Part shown: piece by piece, positions 44,439 through 55,429 of the stretch | How the letters are laid out: the number at the start of each line of letters is the position of its first letter | Numbering within the stretch: the first letter of the stretch is position 1 | NCBI GenBank assembly: GCA_018136815.1 | Contig: CM030934.1 | Coordinates: 4,227,587-4,291,586 of the forward strand | Direction: 5' to 3' | Origin: Isochrysis galbana | Lineage: Eukaryota; Haptophyta; Isochrysidales; Isochrysidaceae | Length of the DNA: 64,000 nucleotides | Notes under the pieces: model-generated | What the model saw: only the letters and a program-made list of their open reading frames with translations | Database searches by the model: none | Told to the model about the DNA's origin: nothing | Program-made: the position numbers and the translations under genes

Positions 44439-45010
44439 GCAAAAGCTTGAAAAGCTATGCCGAAATATTCATGCCAGGAGGCCTGGATACAACACACCCC
44501 CGCCGCCCGGCGAGCCAAAGTCTAGGGGTGGCGGCAGACTCCTTCTCCTCTCCTCCCTGTTGAGCACCACCTTCGGGGATAGGGCATTCCACACCAAGCG
44601 CGCAGCACGCCTCATCACACCGCCGCTCCCGCCTGCGCCAACCTCAGATGTCACGATGTCACAGCCTCTTGCGCTAAACTCCCCGAGGGCGACTGTGCCG
44701 TCAGTGCAGGGCAAGTGACCTTGGATGCCAGCGGCATTGAAGCCTCCGCCTCTCTCCCTCCCTGCTGACCGCCACCCTCTCAGTGGGGGGGCTCCCTGCG
44801 GGGGTCCTCTGCGCTCATTGGACACGCTGCCGCGAACCTCCCGAGGCAGTTTATACCGGGGTGGGCCCGCTCACCCCGGTGTGATCTGTATGTGAATAAA
44901 GTACTATCTAGTACTATGATGTTGCGAGGTTCTGTCCTCGTCGTCGCGAGCAGCGTGGCGGGAAGAAGCAGCGGGTGGTGTTGGAGAGAGAATGTAAGAG
45001 TAGAGTGCTC
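44439..45010. other. intergenic after the transposon nest
   Basis: The outer transposon arm continues for only a short way (GCAAAAGCTTGAAAAGC). No gene is seen up to the GA-rich tract. Confidence 0.4.
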
Positions 45011-45019
45011 TAAGAGAGA

Positions 45020-45022
45020 AAA

Positions 45023-45084
<62 letters not shown>

Positions 45085-45222
45085 GGGAGAGAGAGAGGGA
45101 GAGAGAGAGAGGGAGAGAGAGGGAGGGAGGGAGGGAGAAGGGAGATACAATAGATAGGGAGAGAGAGAAATAGAGAGATGGAGAGATCGAGAGAGAGACA
45201 GACAGAGAGAGAGGGGGGGGGG

Positions 45223-45278
<56 letters not shown>

Positions 45279-45368
45279 TACATTAGATATAGAGGGTGGG
45301 AGGGAGAGATACAGAGAGAGAGAAATAGATAGATAGATAGATACTACTCTAGATAGATGGAGAGATGG

Positions 45369-45420
<52 letters not shown>
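45020..45420 (+). repeat. (GA)n-rich simple repeats directly upstream of the helicase start
   Basis: GA dinucleotide arrays at about 45028-45075, 45229-45274 and 45370-45418 alternate with GGGA and GATA variants. The start codon of the helicase is at 45429. The antisense Ser/Leu-rich frames are artefacts. Confidence 0.9.
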
Positions 45421-45428
45421 GTCACCAC

Positions 45429-48374
45429 ATGCCGCCAGCCGCCACTCGACTCACTCTCCTGCTTGGGCTCACGGGTGGCGCGCTCACTCTCACTGCACCT
45501 TCGGACCGCCTCGGCCTCCAAGCCGCTCTCACACCTCCACTTCGCCGTAGCACCCTCGAGCTCCACACACAGGAGGGCTATTTCAATAGGAGAAGAAGGC
45601 CACTCCCTCTGTCTGCCGCCTGCAGCCCACGCCGAGCCGGTCAGCTGCTGGCGTGCGAGGGCGCCAACCACGACCGCCTCGATGCGGCCGACCTCAACCT
45701 CCTGCAGACACTCATGTACGACGCCGTGCGACAGGAGGATTACGACGCCGCGTCCGAATTACGCGACCGCATTGCTGTTCTCACCGGCAGCAAGGGAAGT
45801 TTGATCGACTGGCGCTCGCTCGAGCTGCCAGAGTGGCTTGTCGACTGGCTCGGCCGGCTCGGCTTTGCGATGGCGACACGAGTGCAAATGCAGACACTGC
45901 GCTCTATCGCTCAACGCGATGGGGCGGTGGTGCGTCAGCACGACGCGGCGATTGTCTCGCCGACCGGTTCTGGCAAGACGTTGGCATACTTGCTGCCACT
46001 GCTCCGGCGTTTCTCCGAGGACTTCTTGGAGGAGGATTTGGCGCGCCAACTTGCCTCCGCCCGTGAGAGCGGGTTTTTTGAACGCACTCGAGCGCCAGAT
46101 GCTATGCCACGACCGGTCTTCATGATTGTCGTGCCCAGCCGTGAGCTCGGCGTACAAGTCTCGCTGCTAGCCTATCGTCTCCTCGGAGGCTCGCCGAGCA
46201 ATCCTACCCTTCAGCCGTATGCGCACGCCTCGCGATATCAGCCGGGCAACGTGGCCAACATGTTCACGTACACAGGGCCACGGCGGGTGAAGGTAGCCGG
46301 TCTTTGGGATGAACAGGTACGAGTCGCTCACGCGGTCGCCCCTTCACGGCTCGTGCCGTGCGATGAAGGATGAGACGTGTGCGCGAAGCATGCGGGCGAG
46401 AAAAGGAGCTAGCAGGCGAAATCCAAGCGGATCGCATCGGACATGCAGAAACTCTTGCTGCTTCACCTCCCATACAATGCCATTTTTGGCAGGGTCTATT
46501 TGCAACGGCGTACCAGGACTTGCTCAAGGACGCGCACATTCTCATCGGTACTCCTGACTATCTCGCACGAGCCGCTGTTTCGGGTAAGCTTCGGCTTCAC
46601 CAGGTGCGCGCGTATGCGCGACGAGCACGTAGTTGACTCGCTCGTTGTGCAACTGCGATCCAGATGGCCTCGCCTCTCCTACGTCTGCGTGCATTGTCTG
46701 CTTGCGCTCCTACGGCCCACCCTCCCTTCCGTCTCGCACACTGTATGCTGCAGCTCCGTGCCTTCGTTGTCGACGAGGCTGATGCGGTGCTTCCTTTAGA
46801 ATCATTCCGGATGCTGATGCGGCGTCTCTCGGAGGCTTTGGAGGCGAATGGCACCCCGCGTCCACAAACCATCCTGGCCGGCGCCTCGATTGGGAGTGAA
46901 CACGTCCAGATGGCCATAACCGAAGGTTGGGTAAAGGAGCCGGTGATCGTGACGCCCACGGAGATTACACGCACCAACTCGTCACCACAAGGAGATTCTG
47001 TGGAGGGCGATGCCGCAAAAGACGACAAGGACGGCAGCGCCAACGGGGGCAGCGACGGTCATACGCATGGAGCTGCGGCCTCGAGCTTGCGCGCGGCATG
47101 CGAGCTATCGCAGCGTGTCCCATCCGGCTCGGCGCATGAGTACATTGTCTGTGACGGGAATGACGCTGCTATTGGCACTTGTTGCCGACTCCTCCGCCGC
47201 GTTTTCACTAGGCGTGAAGAGGCGTCGAGCTCGGACAAGGACACCACTTTACAACCGCCGTCGGACTCAGCGACTATGCAAGAGTCTCAGCTTGTGCTCG
47301 ATGCGGCGGATGTGAATGACCCGCCGCGAGTTGTAGTCTTCACGCCAAGCGCGGAAGCTGCTGTTAGTGTGGCGACCAAGTTGCAAGCAGCGCTGTGGGC
47401 TGATGTTGAAGGTGAGCGTCTCGCAGCTCCTCCCCGCGCTCTGACCAGCCCTCTCATGCGGCCTTCTTCCGGCACGCCTCGCTGGGCCGAGCATGTCCCT
47501 TGGGGTCTCTCCTCGAAGACTCGCCACCCATGGGCTGCACCATACTCAGTGGTGACCCCACCTTGTGCTCAGGCGACGCCACTGCTGGATTGTGGGGCCT
47601 CTCCGTGTTGTTGCCCTCTGCCGAGCAGCGCATCCCCTCTGGTCTTGACGCACCTTCGCTGCAGGATGACGAGAAGACACTAACTGTGCTTGAATCGTCG
47701 CTCCGTGTGATGGAGATGTTCCGCGCGAATCAGACGTCAGTGCTCGTGACCACAGCTGCGGCCACTCGGGGCCTTGACTTTCCGCAGGTGCGACTCGCCG
47801 TACTTTGGGCCACAGTGGTATGGATTGCACTGCTTTCCCTCTACTCGAACGCGGGTGTATCGTCATGCCAGCAGCGCGTACTTTTGCGCGCTCGTGTTGT
47901 GGAATGCGCACACTGACACGGCACGCGGCCTCGGACGCATTTCATGGCGACCGATTCCGGCGGCCGTCTCAATTGTCTCGTGAACAGGTGACCCACGTCT
48001 TCAACCTCGGCATCGTCGGATCGGACGCCGACTACGTGCACCGCGCTGGCCGTGTAGGCCGGATAGGCCAACGTGGTCGCGGTGCCGTACTTTCAGTGTT
48101 GCAGCCCGACGAGGTACCCCAGCTGCTCGCGCTCGGTGGCTCCTTGCACTTCACGCCCCGGCGCGTCACATCGCCGGCGCCCACACCGCTCTCACAACTA
48201 GCGGCCAAAGGCGGGGCGGGTCAGTCCTTTAGTAGTGCCTTTGGAGAAGAGGAGAGGTTTGCCTCTGAGGCTGCGGCGCGCGCATTGGAGGACATTTATT
48301 CCTTGTACGACGGTGTCGAGCCGGAAGAACACAACGACGGCGGTGTCGAGGTAGACGGCACGTCATCGTCCTAG
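45429..48374 (+). CDS. DEAD-box ATP-dependent RNA helicase with UVR motif, 5 exons, probably plastid-targeted
   Basis: Exons 45429-46316, 46493-46603, 46754-47411, 47573-47787 and 47988-48374 join to 752 residues. A hydrophobic leader (TRLTLLLGLTGGALTLTAP) is followed by a UVR-type motif (LMYDAVRQEDYDAASELRDRI, about residues 95-115). The helicase core then begins (Q-like VQMQTLRSI). Motif I is AAIVSPTGSGKTLAYLLPLL, Ia VPSRELGVQ, Ib LIGTPDYLAR, II VVDEADAVLP, III LAGAS, IV VVVFTPSAEAA, V TTAAATRGLDFPQ and VI HRAGRVGRIGQRGRG. Each intron is 90-200 bp with GT..AG; the splice at 46603/46754 rebuilds LRLHQ-LRAFVVDEAD. Such helicases remodel organellar RNA or ribosomes. A Ser/Asp-rich insertion lies between motifs III and IV. 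Confidence 0.9.
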
Positions 48375-48541
48375 TAGTGAGATCGATGTGTATGCATCCC
48401 GTCTTAGGGCCGCCAAGGTGCGAAGGGTGGCGCTTTGGGTGTTCGCGAGAAAGCATGCTTGCGGAGGGGATACTCGTGCTCACTGAATGACGAATGCTAC
48501 TTGATTGATGTTGCTTGCGCTCCCCTACTTGCTACATACAG
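48375..48541. other. 3' flank of the helicase
   Basis: Nothing recognised. Confidence 0.35.
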
Positions 48542-49110
48542 CAACTAAGTTTATACTTGGTCGCGATGGAGGGCGCCGGCGCGACTCCCCTCTCCTCCGG
48601 GCCCCCCGCCGATGGTAGCCCCCCTGCCCCCATGGACCAGTCGCCAGTCGCTGGCGAAGCGGCCGCGTCCGCCCTCAGAGGCCGAACAGGTGCGTGCGAC
48701 CCAGGTCGCGCCACACGGCCCGTGGCCCCGGCCACACCACCCACTGCAGCCATGCTGGCCTCCCACATAGTAGTATTCAATCCGTGTTGTACGCTGCCAC
48801 AAGCGAGCGCTCGAGCGCTCAAGCGTCGAATCCTTCACAGCCTTACGGAGGTCACCATGCATTGCTCCGACCGCGTAAAAACACACGTTCGACCTCGTCG
48901 TCGTGCCCTGCGGCTACAGCGTTATTGGCAAGCTGTTCGACGGTCTCGAAATCCTCCTCGGCGCCAGCCATCATCGGAGTTCGTCGGCGTTGGAAGGAGG
49001 TCGGGGGGAGGAGGGATTGAGGGGCTGGGGGGAAGGCGGCAGGGGGGCCTCCTTGTACTGTACAGCTATCATAATAATTCATCTCTATTATACTACTATT
49101 ACAATATTTT
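48542..49110 (+). mobile_element. hairpin-capped retroposon, MEGA/MERA type (copy E), 3' end uncertain
   Basis: It starts CAACTAAGTTTATACTTGG, then TCGCG and ATGGAGGGCGCC (48566). The frame opening there reads MEGAGATPLSSGPPADGSP, which parallels MERAAAPHLSSGPPAEGGP in copy F. An A/T-rich stretch (ACAATATTTTTATATC) at 49101-49116 may be its tail. A matching target duplication was not found. Confidence 0.6.
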
Positions 49111-49112
49111 TA

Positions 49113-49172
49113 TATCTACTAGCTACTAGCTACTAGCTACTAGATAGTAGATAGATGACTACTAGCTACTAG
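49113..49172 (+). repeat. CTACTAG simple tandem repeat
   Basis: Several copies of TACTAGC/TACTAGAT in a row. Confidence 0.85.
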
Positions 49173-49891
49173 TTAACCACCAACGTAGAAAGTCAGAAAC
49201 CACGTTACTAGTACTAGCAGGTAACTACTGCCAAATACATACAACCAGTTAACTAACTACCCCTCAAATGGCTACTAACTAATGCCCCCCAACGACGTTG
49301 ATAGTTAACTACAGTCCCTGGCCTTGCTGTGCGCTGCGCGTTGTTAGGTTGTTGGGCGAGTGGGAGTGGCGAGTGGGTTAGTCAGACGCGAGCGGCAACA
49401 CCGCTCGAGCATGTCTTTGCCTCGCGTCGGCGTATACCGACGCGCAGCAGCTATCTCCAGGCATGGCATGGCAAGCTGCGAGAGAGGGCGAGCGCACCTC
49501 GTTGCCGGCCATCGCTGCGGAGATGCCGAGCGCGGGCAGACGCAGACACAGAGTAGCGTTGTTGGGTTCCGAGTAGCGTTGTTGGGTTTGCGCGCCGACC
49601 CAATACCCCCCCACTAGAGGAGAAGAAACGTCGAGACTCAGCAACGACTCAACAGCGCGACTTGCCAAGTAAGTCGCCGCGGGTGAGTTCCCGTTGAGTC
49701 GCTGTAAACTGTAAACCCCCCGAGGATCTCTTTGAAAACTCCCGTATAAAGTACTCCGAACACTGATTCCTCTTGATGAGCTTCAGTAGAGTAGAGTAGA
49801 GAAGTGTACTCTACTCTAGAGTAAATAGAGAATCGCTTCTATAGTAGAGTAGGGAGGGGGGAGGGAGGGCAAGGAAGGCAGAGGAGCGCCG
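49173..49891. other. upstream region of the USP gene
   Basis: No supported gene. It holds a short direct duplication of GTAGCGTTGTTGGGTT (49552 and 49573). AGAGTAGAGTAGAG near 49787-49801 and a purine run (GGGAGGGGGGAGGGAGGGCA) lie just before the start codon. Confidence 0.5.
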
Positions 49892-52800
49892 ATGATGGAC
49901 TCCCTCCTCTCCGCGGCGCTGGCGGCGCGTGCGCGGCTGGCGGAGGCGCGTCGTGAGTCAAAGCGCGAGGGTTGGCGCGCGGAATGGTGGGAGCATCGTA
50001 CCGCCTCCCGCCCCGGTCTATCCAACCAGGGGTCCACCTGCTACCTGAATTCCCTTGTACAGGCGCTCTTCCACTGCCGCGAGGCACGCCGCCTGCTCTA
50101 TGCCTTTGAGTACGAGGCATCACGCCACGGTGAGGCGGCAAGATGCGTGGCGTATCAGCTCGGCCGGCTCTTTGCGCGAATGCAGTGCAGCACCGCCGCA
50201 GTCCTCTCCACCAGAGAGCTGACCGCATCGTTTGGCTGGTCGGCAGCTGACTCTTTTAGACAGCACGACATCCAAGAGCTGTGCCGCGTGCTCTTCGACG
50301 CCCTAGGAAAATACGGAGTGCCACTCGGAGATCTGTTCGAGGGCGCGACAGCCCGCACGCGCGTCTGCCACGAGTGTGGCCACCGGTGGGGCAGCACGGA
50401 AAAGTGGAATGACGTCTGCTTGGACGTCTGCAACAGCAGCTCACTCGAGGAGTCTCTGCGGCAGCTCGTGGCATGGGAGACGCTCGATGGCGAAAATGCC
50501 GTGATGTGCGATGCGTGCGGCGTTCGGCGGCGCATTTCTCTGGGTGAGCACTTTTTATCGACTCCTCCCTTGCTCATGGTTCAGCTGAAGCGCTTTGTGT
50601 TTGACCTCCAAACGTTGTCCCGCCGCAAGCTAAACCACCACGTCAGCTTCCCGGATCGGCTGAGCCTGTCACAATACGGCCCTCAGCCACTGGACGATCA
50701 GCCTGAAGGCGATCGATCGGCAGTGGAGAGCGTCGGAAATGCGCACCTCGGCGAGTATCGGTGTCTGGCTGCCCTCGTCCACTCAGGATCAGCACACGGC
50801 GGCCACTACTATGCGTTGTTGAGAGAGGACGAAGGTAGTGCAACGGGCGAGGCAGCGAACGAGGGACCCGCGTCCTACCGGCCCACGGTGGCGAGCGGCG
50901 GTGAGACGGCAGGATTTACCGGCATTGCTGCAGAAGACGAGCAGAAAGCTCTCCGTGAATTGGTCAGTGCGGGAGCAACACTGTCCCGCGCTAAGGAACT
51001 TTTGGCAGTGCATGGGAGTGCTCAAACTGCTCTAAACGTCTTCACACTTTCAGACGCGGACGCATCAAAGAGTGAGCTCCAAGAAGTTGAGCAGGCGGGT
51101 GCGTGCAAGGTTGGCGGCGATCAGATGGACCCGTCACAGGAGTGTGAGCTTGAATTGAATGGCAGATGGGTGGAGTTCAATGACGCCGTGGTGCGACCCG
51201 CGCGCACGGGCGCCATGCGAGATGCGCAAGGCGTGGGCTCGCCGCATGGTACATCAAAGGCGCAATGCGACAGCGGTGCATCCGCATACCTACTGATATA
51301 TCAAAGGTTGAGAGGAGAAAGGGGAGTAGGGACTTCGGACTTATCAGGCGGCAAAGACTGCCAGGCTCCGGCTGAAGTGCCCGATGCAATTGAGGAGCCT
51401 TTGCCCCCAGCATCTCTTTTGCACGAGATCGAGGAGGAGGAGGAGGTGGCAGCTGAGCTTCGACGCTGCGCCGCTTTGGCAGCAGACCTCGTGGACATCA
51501 CTCTGATTCTTGCTCAAGATCCTCGCCGCCGCTCTGAGCTCGTGATGCATGCGGATATGCTGGTTTCAGAGCTTTTTACGAATGCGGCTCAGGCTGCATT
51601 ACGCTTAATGGAGGAGCAAGGTGGAGAACCTCTGGGGGATCGGACGAATGAGATGTGCAGTAGCTTGCCGTCAACGGGCCTGGACAGCGAGGTCCCTCAT
51701 GTGACCATGCGGTCCTCAGCGGAGGAGTCAGTGCCTGAGATCGGCCAACGTGGCGATCGCACTTGTAAGAGCGCACATCATCTTACCTCGGCTTTCCTTG
51801 AGAAATATTCTCTTCGTCTCCGGCGTTGGAATACTAGCGACCCGGCTGGAGGGGGGCATGCGGAGCAGCCCGTCACTTCATGGTCGTCATCGTTACGACA
51901 GGAACAACTAGCGCCACGCGCCACGCTGTTGGTCGATTGGCACGAAAAACATTGCACGTGGCCGTCGCCCAGTGCGTCGGACCTCTACACCCGCGTGCGT
52001 GAATGGAGCCCCCCTGCGGCGACGGCGGCAACGGGAGGGGATGAGGAGTTCAAGCCCGCGCGGATTGTTTGTGTACCATCCGGTTTGGAGGAAGGGGTCA
52101 CAGTGGATGCACTTGCGGATGCGATTGCCCAAGCGACAGGAGTGCCACCAGCTTTGCAGAGGCTGCTGCTTTGTCGCACAAGTGCTGATGTCCTCATTTT
52201 TGATGGAAGGCGAGGCAAGGGCGTTGAAAGTGCGTTGGAACAACAAGATTCGCATGCAGCAGTCGGATCCGAGCCTCATCGCCGTCCGGCACTACTGTCC
52301 GCGCTGCGGCTCAACACACTTGACAATATTCTACTCGAGGTCGCGCCATCGTCGTGCTCGCCCTCGACACTGCTGCCAACACTCGAACTTGCGCGCCATC
52401 GTATGAGTATTTTCTTTAATGACCCGAGACCGCCTACGCGCGCTTTCTGTGAAGGCGAAGGCGAGGGGCAAGCGGACTTGGAGGATGGATTCAAAGAGTC
52501 ACAATGCGTTGTGGTGGATGGACGAGATCGCTTGTCTAAGCTGACGCAGAAGATTGGAGAGGCTCTTGGGCTCGAAGGCCCGTTTCGGCTACGCCGCTCA
52601 GCACGCGGGGCACACCTCAAAGCGAAAAACAATGAACCCATTGGTGCTGGGGGCCTTGGACTGTGCGACGGATCGGTGGTGCACGTAGAGAAGGGGCGAG
52701 CGCTCAAGGAAGACGAGGTGCTGATCAGGATCCATTGGTGTCACGTTGACGAGGCCAGTACTCCCGCAAAGGGTGTAGGCGGTGCGACCGACCTTGGTCC

Positions 52801-53740
52801 GGATGCGTCCGAGGCGTCATCGGGAGTCGAGCCGAATGAGCGATTTGTCGGTGTCGATCCGCTAGCCGTTCGCGTAGAACCAATGGCCTGCTGTGAGCTT
52901 ATCGTATTAGAGTCTTTCAAAGTCAGTCATCTACGCGGGGCGCTCGCCGCTGCTCTACCCGATGTGAATGCACGCCGACTTCGACTTTTCAAACGCGCCG
53001 GCGCGAGGGTGGGCTCACTATTGAGTGAAGGCCGCAGCCTCCGTCTCGCGTTGGCTGGAGGCTTTGATGACAAGGAAGTCGCGGCGCAAAGGCTGACACA
53101 TGACGAGACGCTCAGCGATGGCGACGTGCTTTTGAGATGGAGGCATCTCATGCCAGTGGCAAGCGCTTTGACTAGGCTGTCGCCAATGGGAGTGAGCTCG
53201 GGTGTCCAAAACGAGCGCACTCGCGACGATGTGCCCTCGGTCCAAATGCAAGCCGCCGGTGGTGATGCCGCGGCGAACGCGGTTGCCTCGCCCCCTCCCT
53301 CCCCGCCCCCCGGTTTCACGCTGTCGCGCGAGTCGACGATGCTCTGCCACGCCTCCTGGACCTTCGCCGAATTGCTTGACACCCTATCAGCCGTATCTTC
53401 GGTCCCTCGTGAGTACCTAAGCGTCGCTAAGCCTCCATCGGTGCAACGGCAATTCAACATACAAGCGATCCGAGCACTGATATGGGACGACGCACGGCTC
53501 ATCGGCGCGTTGAAAATCGGCGCTCCACCCGTCCGCGCTAGCCACGGTGAAATGTACCTTGTGCGCGACAAGAGGCAGGCAAACGCTCTCGTACAAGCGT
53601 TCGGTTCCAAGCCTTCCGGCGGACGCGACGGGCGGGGGCGCGGGAGTCGCAGTCATGGTGAGATCCATGTTGCCTCCGCACGCGCTGCTTCAAAACGCGA
53701 AACGGCGGTGCGTATTCACACCGTCTTCGATGATCAGTGA
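49892..53740 (+). CDS. ubiquitin-specific protease (USP47/USP40-like), single exon
   Basis: 1282 residues. The Cys box GLSNQGSTCYLNSLVQALF (Cys about 50) is followed by RQHDIQELCRVLFDALG and two CxxC zinc-ribbon pairs (CHECGHRWG, CDACGVRRR). The His box SGSAHGGHYYALL (His about 305) and an FND box (NGRWVEFNDAVV, about residue 430) with AYLLIYQRL complete the peptidase C19 fold. Between His and FND sits an insertion of about 110 residues whose part LRELVSAGATLSRAKELLAVHG..AL resembles a UBA three-helix domain. The remaining 800 residues hold several ubiquitin-like folds, including LRGALAAALPDVNARRLRLF, as in USP47. It removes ubiquitin from substrates in cytosol or nucleus. The ATG at 49892 is followed at once by a second, and either may be used. 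Confidence 0.92.
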   Translation: MMDSLLSAALAARARLAEARRESKREGWRAEWWEHRTASRPGLSNQGSTCYLNSLVQALFHCREARRLLYAFEYEASRHGEAARCVAYQLGRLFARMQCSTAAVLSTRELTASFGWSAADSFRQHDIQELCRVLFDALGKYGVPLGDLFEGATARTRVCHECGHRWGSTEKWNDVCLDVCNSSSLEESLRQLVAWETLDGENAVMCDACGVRRRISLGEHFLSTPPLLMVQLKRFVFDLQTLSRRKLNHHVSFPDRLSLSQYGPQPLDDQPEGDRSAVESVGNAHLGEYRCLAALVHSGSAHGGHYYALLREDEGSATGEAANEGPASYRPTVASGGETAGFTGIAAEDEQKALRELVSAGATLSRAKELLAVHGSAQTALNVFTLSDADASKSELQEVEQAGACKVGGDQMDPSQECELELNGRWVEFNDAVVRPARTGAMRDAQGVGSPHGTSKAQCDSGASAYLLIYQRLRGERGVGTSDLSGGKDCQAPAEVPDAIEEPLPPASLLHEIEEEEEVAAELRRCAALAADLVDITLILAQDPRRRSELVMHADMLVSELFTNAAQAALRLMEEQGGEPLGDRTNEMCSSLPSTGLDSEVPHVTMRSSAEESVPEIGQRGDRTCKSAHHLTSAFLEKYSLRLRRWNTSDPAGGGHAEQPVTSWSSSLRQEQLAPRATLLVDWHEKHCTWPSPSASDLYTRVREWSPPAATAATGGDEEFKPARIVCVPSGLEEGVTVDALADAIAQATGVPPALQRLLLCRTSADVLIFDGRRGKGVESALEQQDSHAAVGSEPHRRPALLSALRLNTLDNILLEVAPSSCSPSTLLPTLELARHRMSIFFNDPRPPTRAFCEGEGEGQADLEDGFKESQCVVVDGRDRLSKLTQKIGEALGLEGPFRLRRSARGAHLKAKNNEPIGAGGLGLCDGSVVHVEKGRALKEDEVLIRIHWCHVDEASTPAKGVGGATDLGPDASEASSGVEPNERFVGVDPLAVRVEPMACCELIVLESFKVSHLRGALAAALPDVNARRLRLFKRAGARVGSLLSEGRSLRLALAGGFDDKEVAAQRLTHDETLSDGDVLLRWRHLMPVASALTRLSPMGVSSGVQNERTRDDVPSVQMQAAGGDAAANAVASPPPSPPPGFTLSRESTMLCHASWTFAELLDTLSAVSSVPREYLSVAKPPSVQRQFNIQAIRALIWDDARLIGALKIGAPPVRASHGEMYLVRDKRQANALVQAFGSKPSGGRDGRGRGSRSHGEIHVASARAASKRETAVRIHTVFDDQ

Positions 53741-53811
53741 AGTGTATAGTCGGGAGTGCTTGGGCGTGGAATCACTATGCGGCTTAGACATTGCTTATTG
53801 CACGCGTCTTT
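53741..53811. other. 3' flank of the USP gene and left target copy
   Basis: TTATTGCACGCGTCTTT (53795-53811) is repeated exactly at 54754-54770 on the far side of the next element. Confidence 0.7.
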
Positions 53812-54753
53812 CAACCTATTGTTAAAATAGGGGGCAATGGGGGCGCTCTGCGCCCCCATACACCGGGCACTAACTTCCCTCCGGGGGGGCCCGTCAGTCA
53901 CTCTCACGCCCTGCCTCTTGGCATGGGCTGAGCACTCAACACTCTGACCCAGACCCCCAGTGGGCGCGGGTCGAGACTCGCACTCCTAAGCCCACTCGGG
54001 CCAGCACTCGTACTCACTCTTCCCCCCCTCTCCTGGTCACCAGGCAGACAGAGGCCTGCAGGGGGCACACAGGACCGGCGAGGCACGCGAGGGAGAGGCA
54101 GGAGGGGCCAGGGGCTGAGCCCCAGCCTCTACTGCCCCCTGAGCTGCCTGGCTGGCCCTCTGAGAGCCCCCTCAGGACCCCTGAGAGCAGGTCGTGGCGC
54201 GCGCCATGGGCACGCGCCGCAGGAGAGGGCGAAGAGAGAGTGGAAGAAGATAGAGTGGAAATCGTCAGTCCCCGGACCGGGGATTCACCGATAACCGCGA
54301 CCCGTTTACATTAGTAAACGGGCGGAGTGAGAGGCTGGCGACAGGCGGAAGAACGGAGGGAGCGGCGCAAGTTCGGCCAGGGATGCCCTCTCAACGTATG
54401 GTTCCCCGGGCGCCGTCGCTTATTCTGCGGAGAAATGCTCGGGCAGGCTCGCCTGCCCCAAGGGCCTCTCACTCTCAACGGGACGACTGCAAAAGCTCGC
54501 TCCCCCCCCCCCGGTGCTTTTTCCTGGTAAATCTTCAATGTACAGGTTACATTGGCGAGACTAACTGGGTTTTCACCCGTATGAGCTTGTGGGGAGTTCG
54601 TACGGGAGCCGGGGGCTTGCGAGGGGGGAGGTATAATCAGGTGCTTACTTAGTTTTGTTTGTGCCTTGGGACTTGGTGCGGTCATGTGTGTCGTGGCCTG
54701 GCGTGTTAGTGCAAGTCTAGTGAGAGTAGAGGTACTAACGCTCAAGAATGTGT
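53812..54753 (+). mobile_element. hairpin-capped retroposon, complete, with 17-bp target duplication (copy M)
   Basis: It starts CAACCTATTGTTAAAATAGG, then GGGCA and ATGGGGGCGCTC (53837). The body has GGGAGAGGCAGGAGGGGCCA, CCCAGCCTCTACTGCCCCCTG and GGCGCGCGCCATGGGCACGC as in copy H, and a 9-bp-arm palindrome CCCGTTTACATTAGTAAACGGG at about 54300. The flanks carry a 17-bp perfect duplication. Length 942 bp. The insertion lies 71 bp after the USP stop codon. Confidence 0.85.
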
Positions 54754-55429
54754 TTATTGCACGCGTCTTTGTGCCCAAGCGAAAGCAAGGACTTGAAAAA
54801 AACCTTTTGATGTTCTCGCCTCGCCCGCTGCTAGGGCGGTCAAACAGTGTTTTTTATAAGGGGTGAAAAATGACCATCTCAGAATTGAGGAAATTAAAGG
54901 ATTTTTTTCGGGAGAAAGTTCCCAATACACCCAACTAGCACATATCCGGGGCCCATGAGGACCCGGACCCCCCCCTTGGGCCCCCACAACAAAACGTAAT
55001 CAAAAACAGACAAAAGACGCTAAAATCGCAAAAGCTTAAAAAGCCCAACTTCGAACCGATGCCGGGCGCGCTGCGTGGCCGTTTTCGACGATCCATCCGG
55101 ATGGGGGACCCCACCAAGGTGTCGTTCCGTCAATTGTGGGACATCAGTCGAATTGAGCGATCGAATGTCCACAGTTGTATATAGAGCGTTATTTTAAAAT
55201 TAAATGCAGACTAGCGTAACAACTTATTTTCCCTGCTTTCCCGCGGCGCGTGTCCCCCCCCCCCCCCCGGGGGGCGCCGTGTCGGCGCTTTTCCCCTGTG
55301 TGGACAACTACATTATTTGCCCATGGCACCTGTGATTACTTGTAATTGGGCACGGCGCGATGTGCATCGGTCCCCCCGCGGAGACGCCGTGCGTGCGCAT
55401 TCCAAACTTTTTCTCTATGCGTACCTAAG

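Noticed and set aside
44780-45671. Antisense Ser/Leu-rich frames of 167 and 255 codons
   Set aside because: Translation of (GA)n microsatellites and the antisense of the helicase first exon.
49113-49172. CRISPR-like or telomere-like array
   Set aside because: It is a simple CTACTAG tandem repeat without spacers and without a telomere motif.
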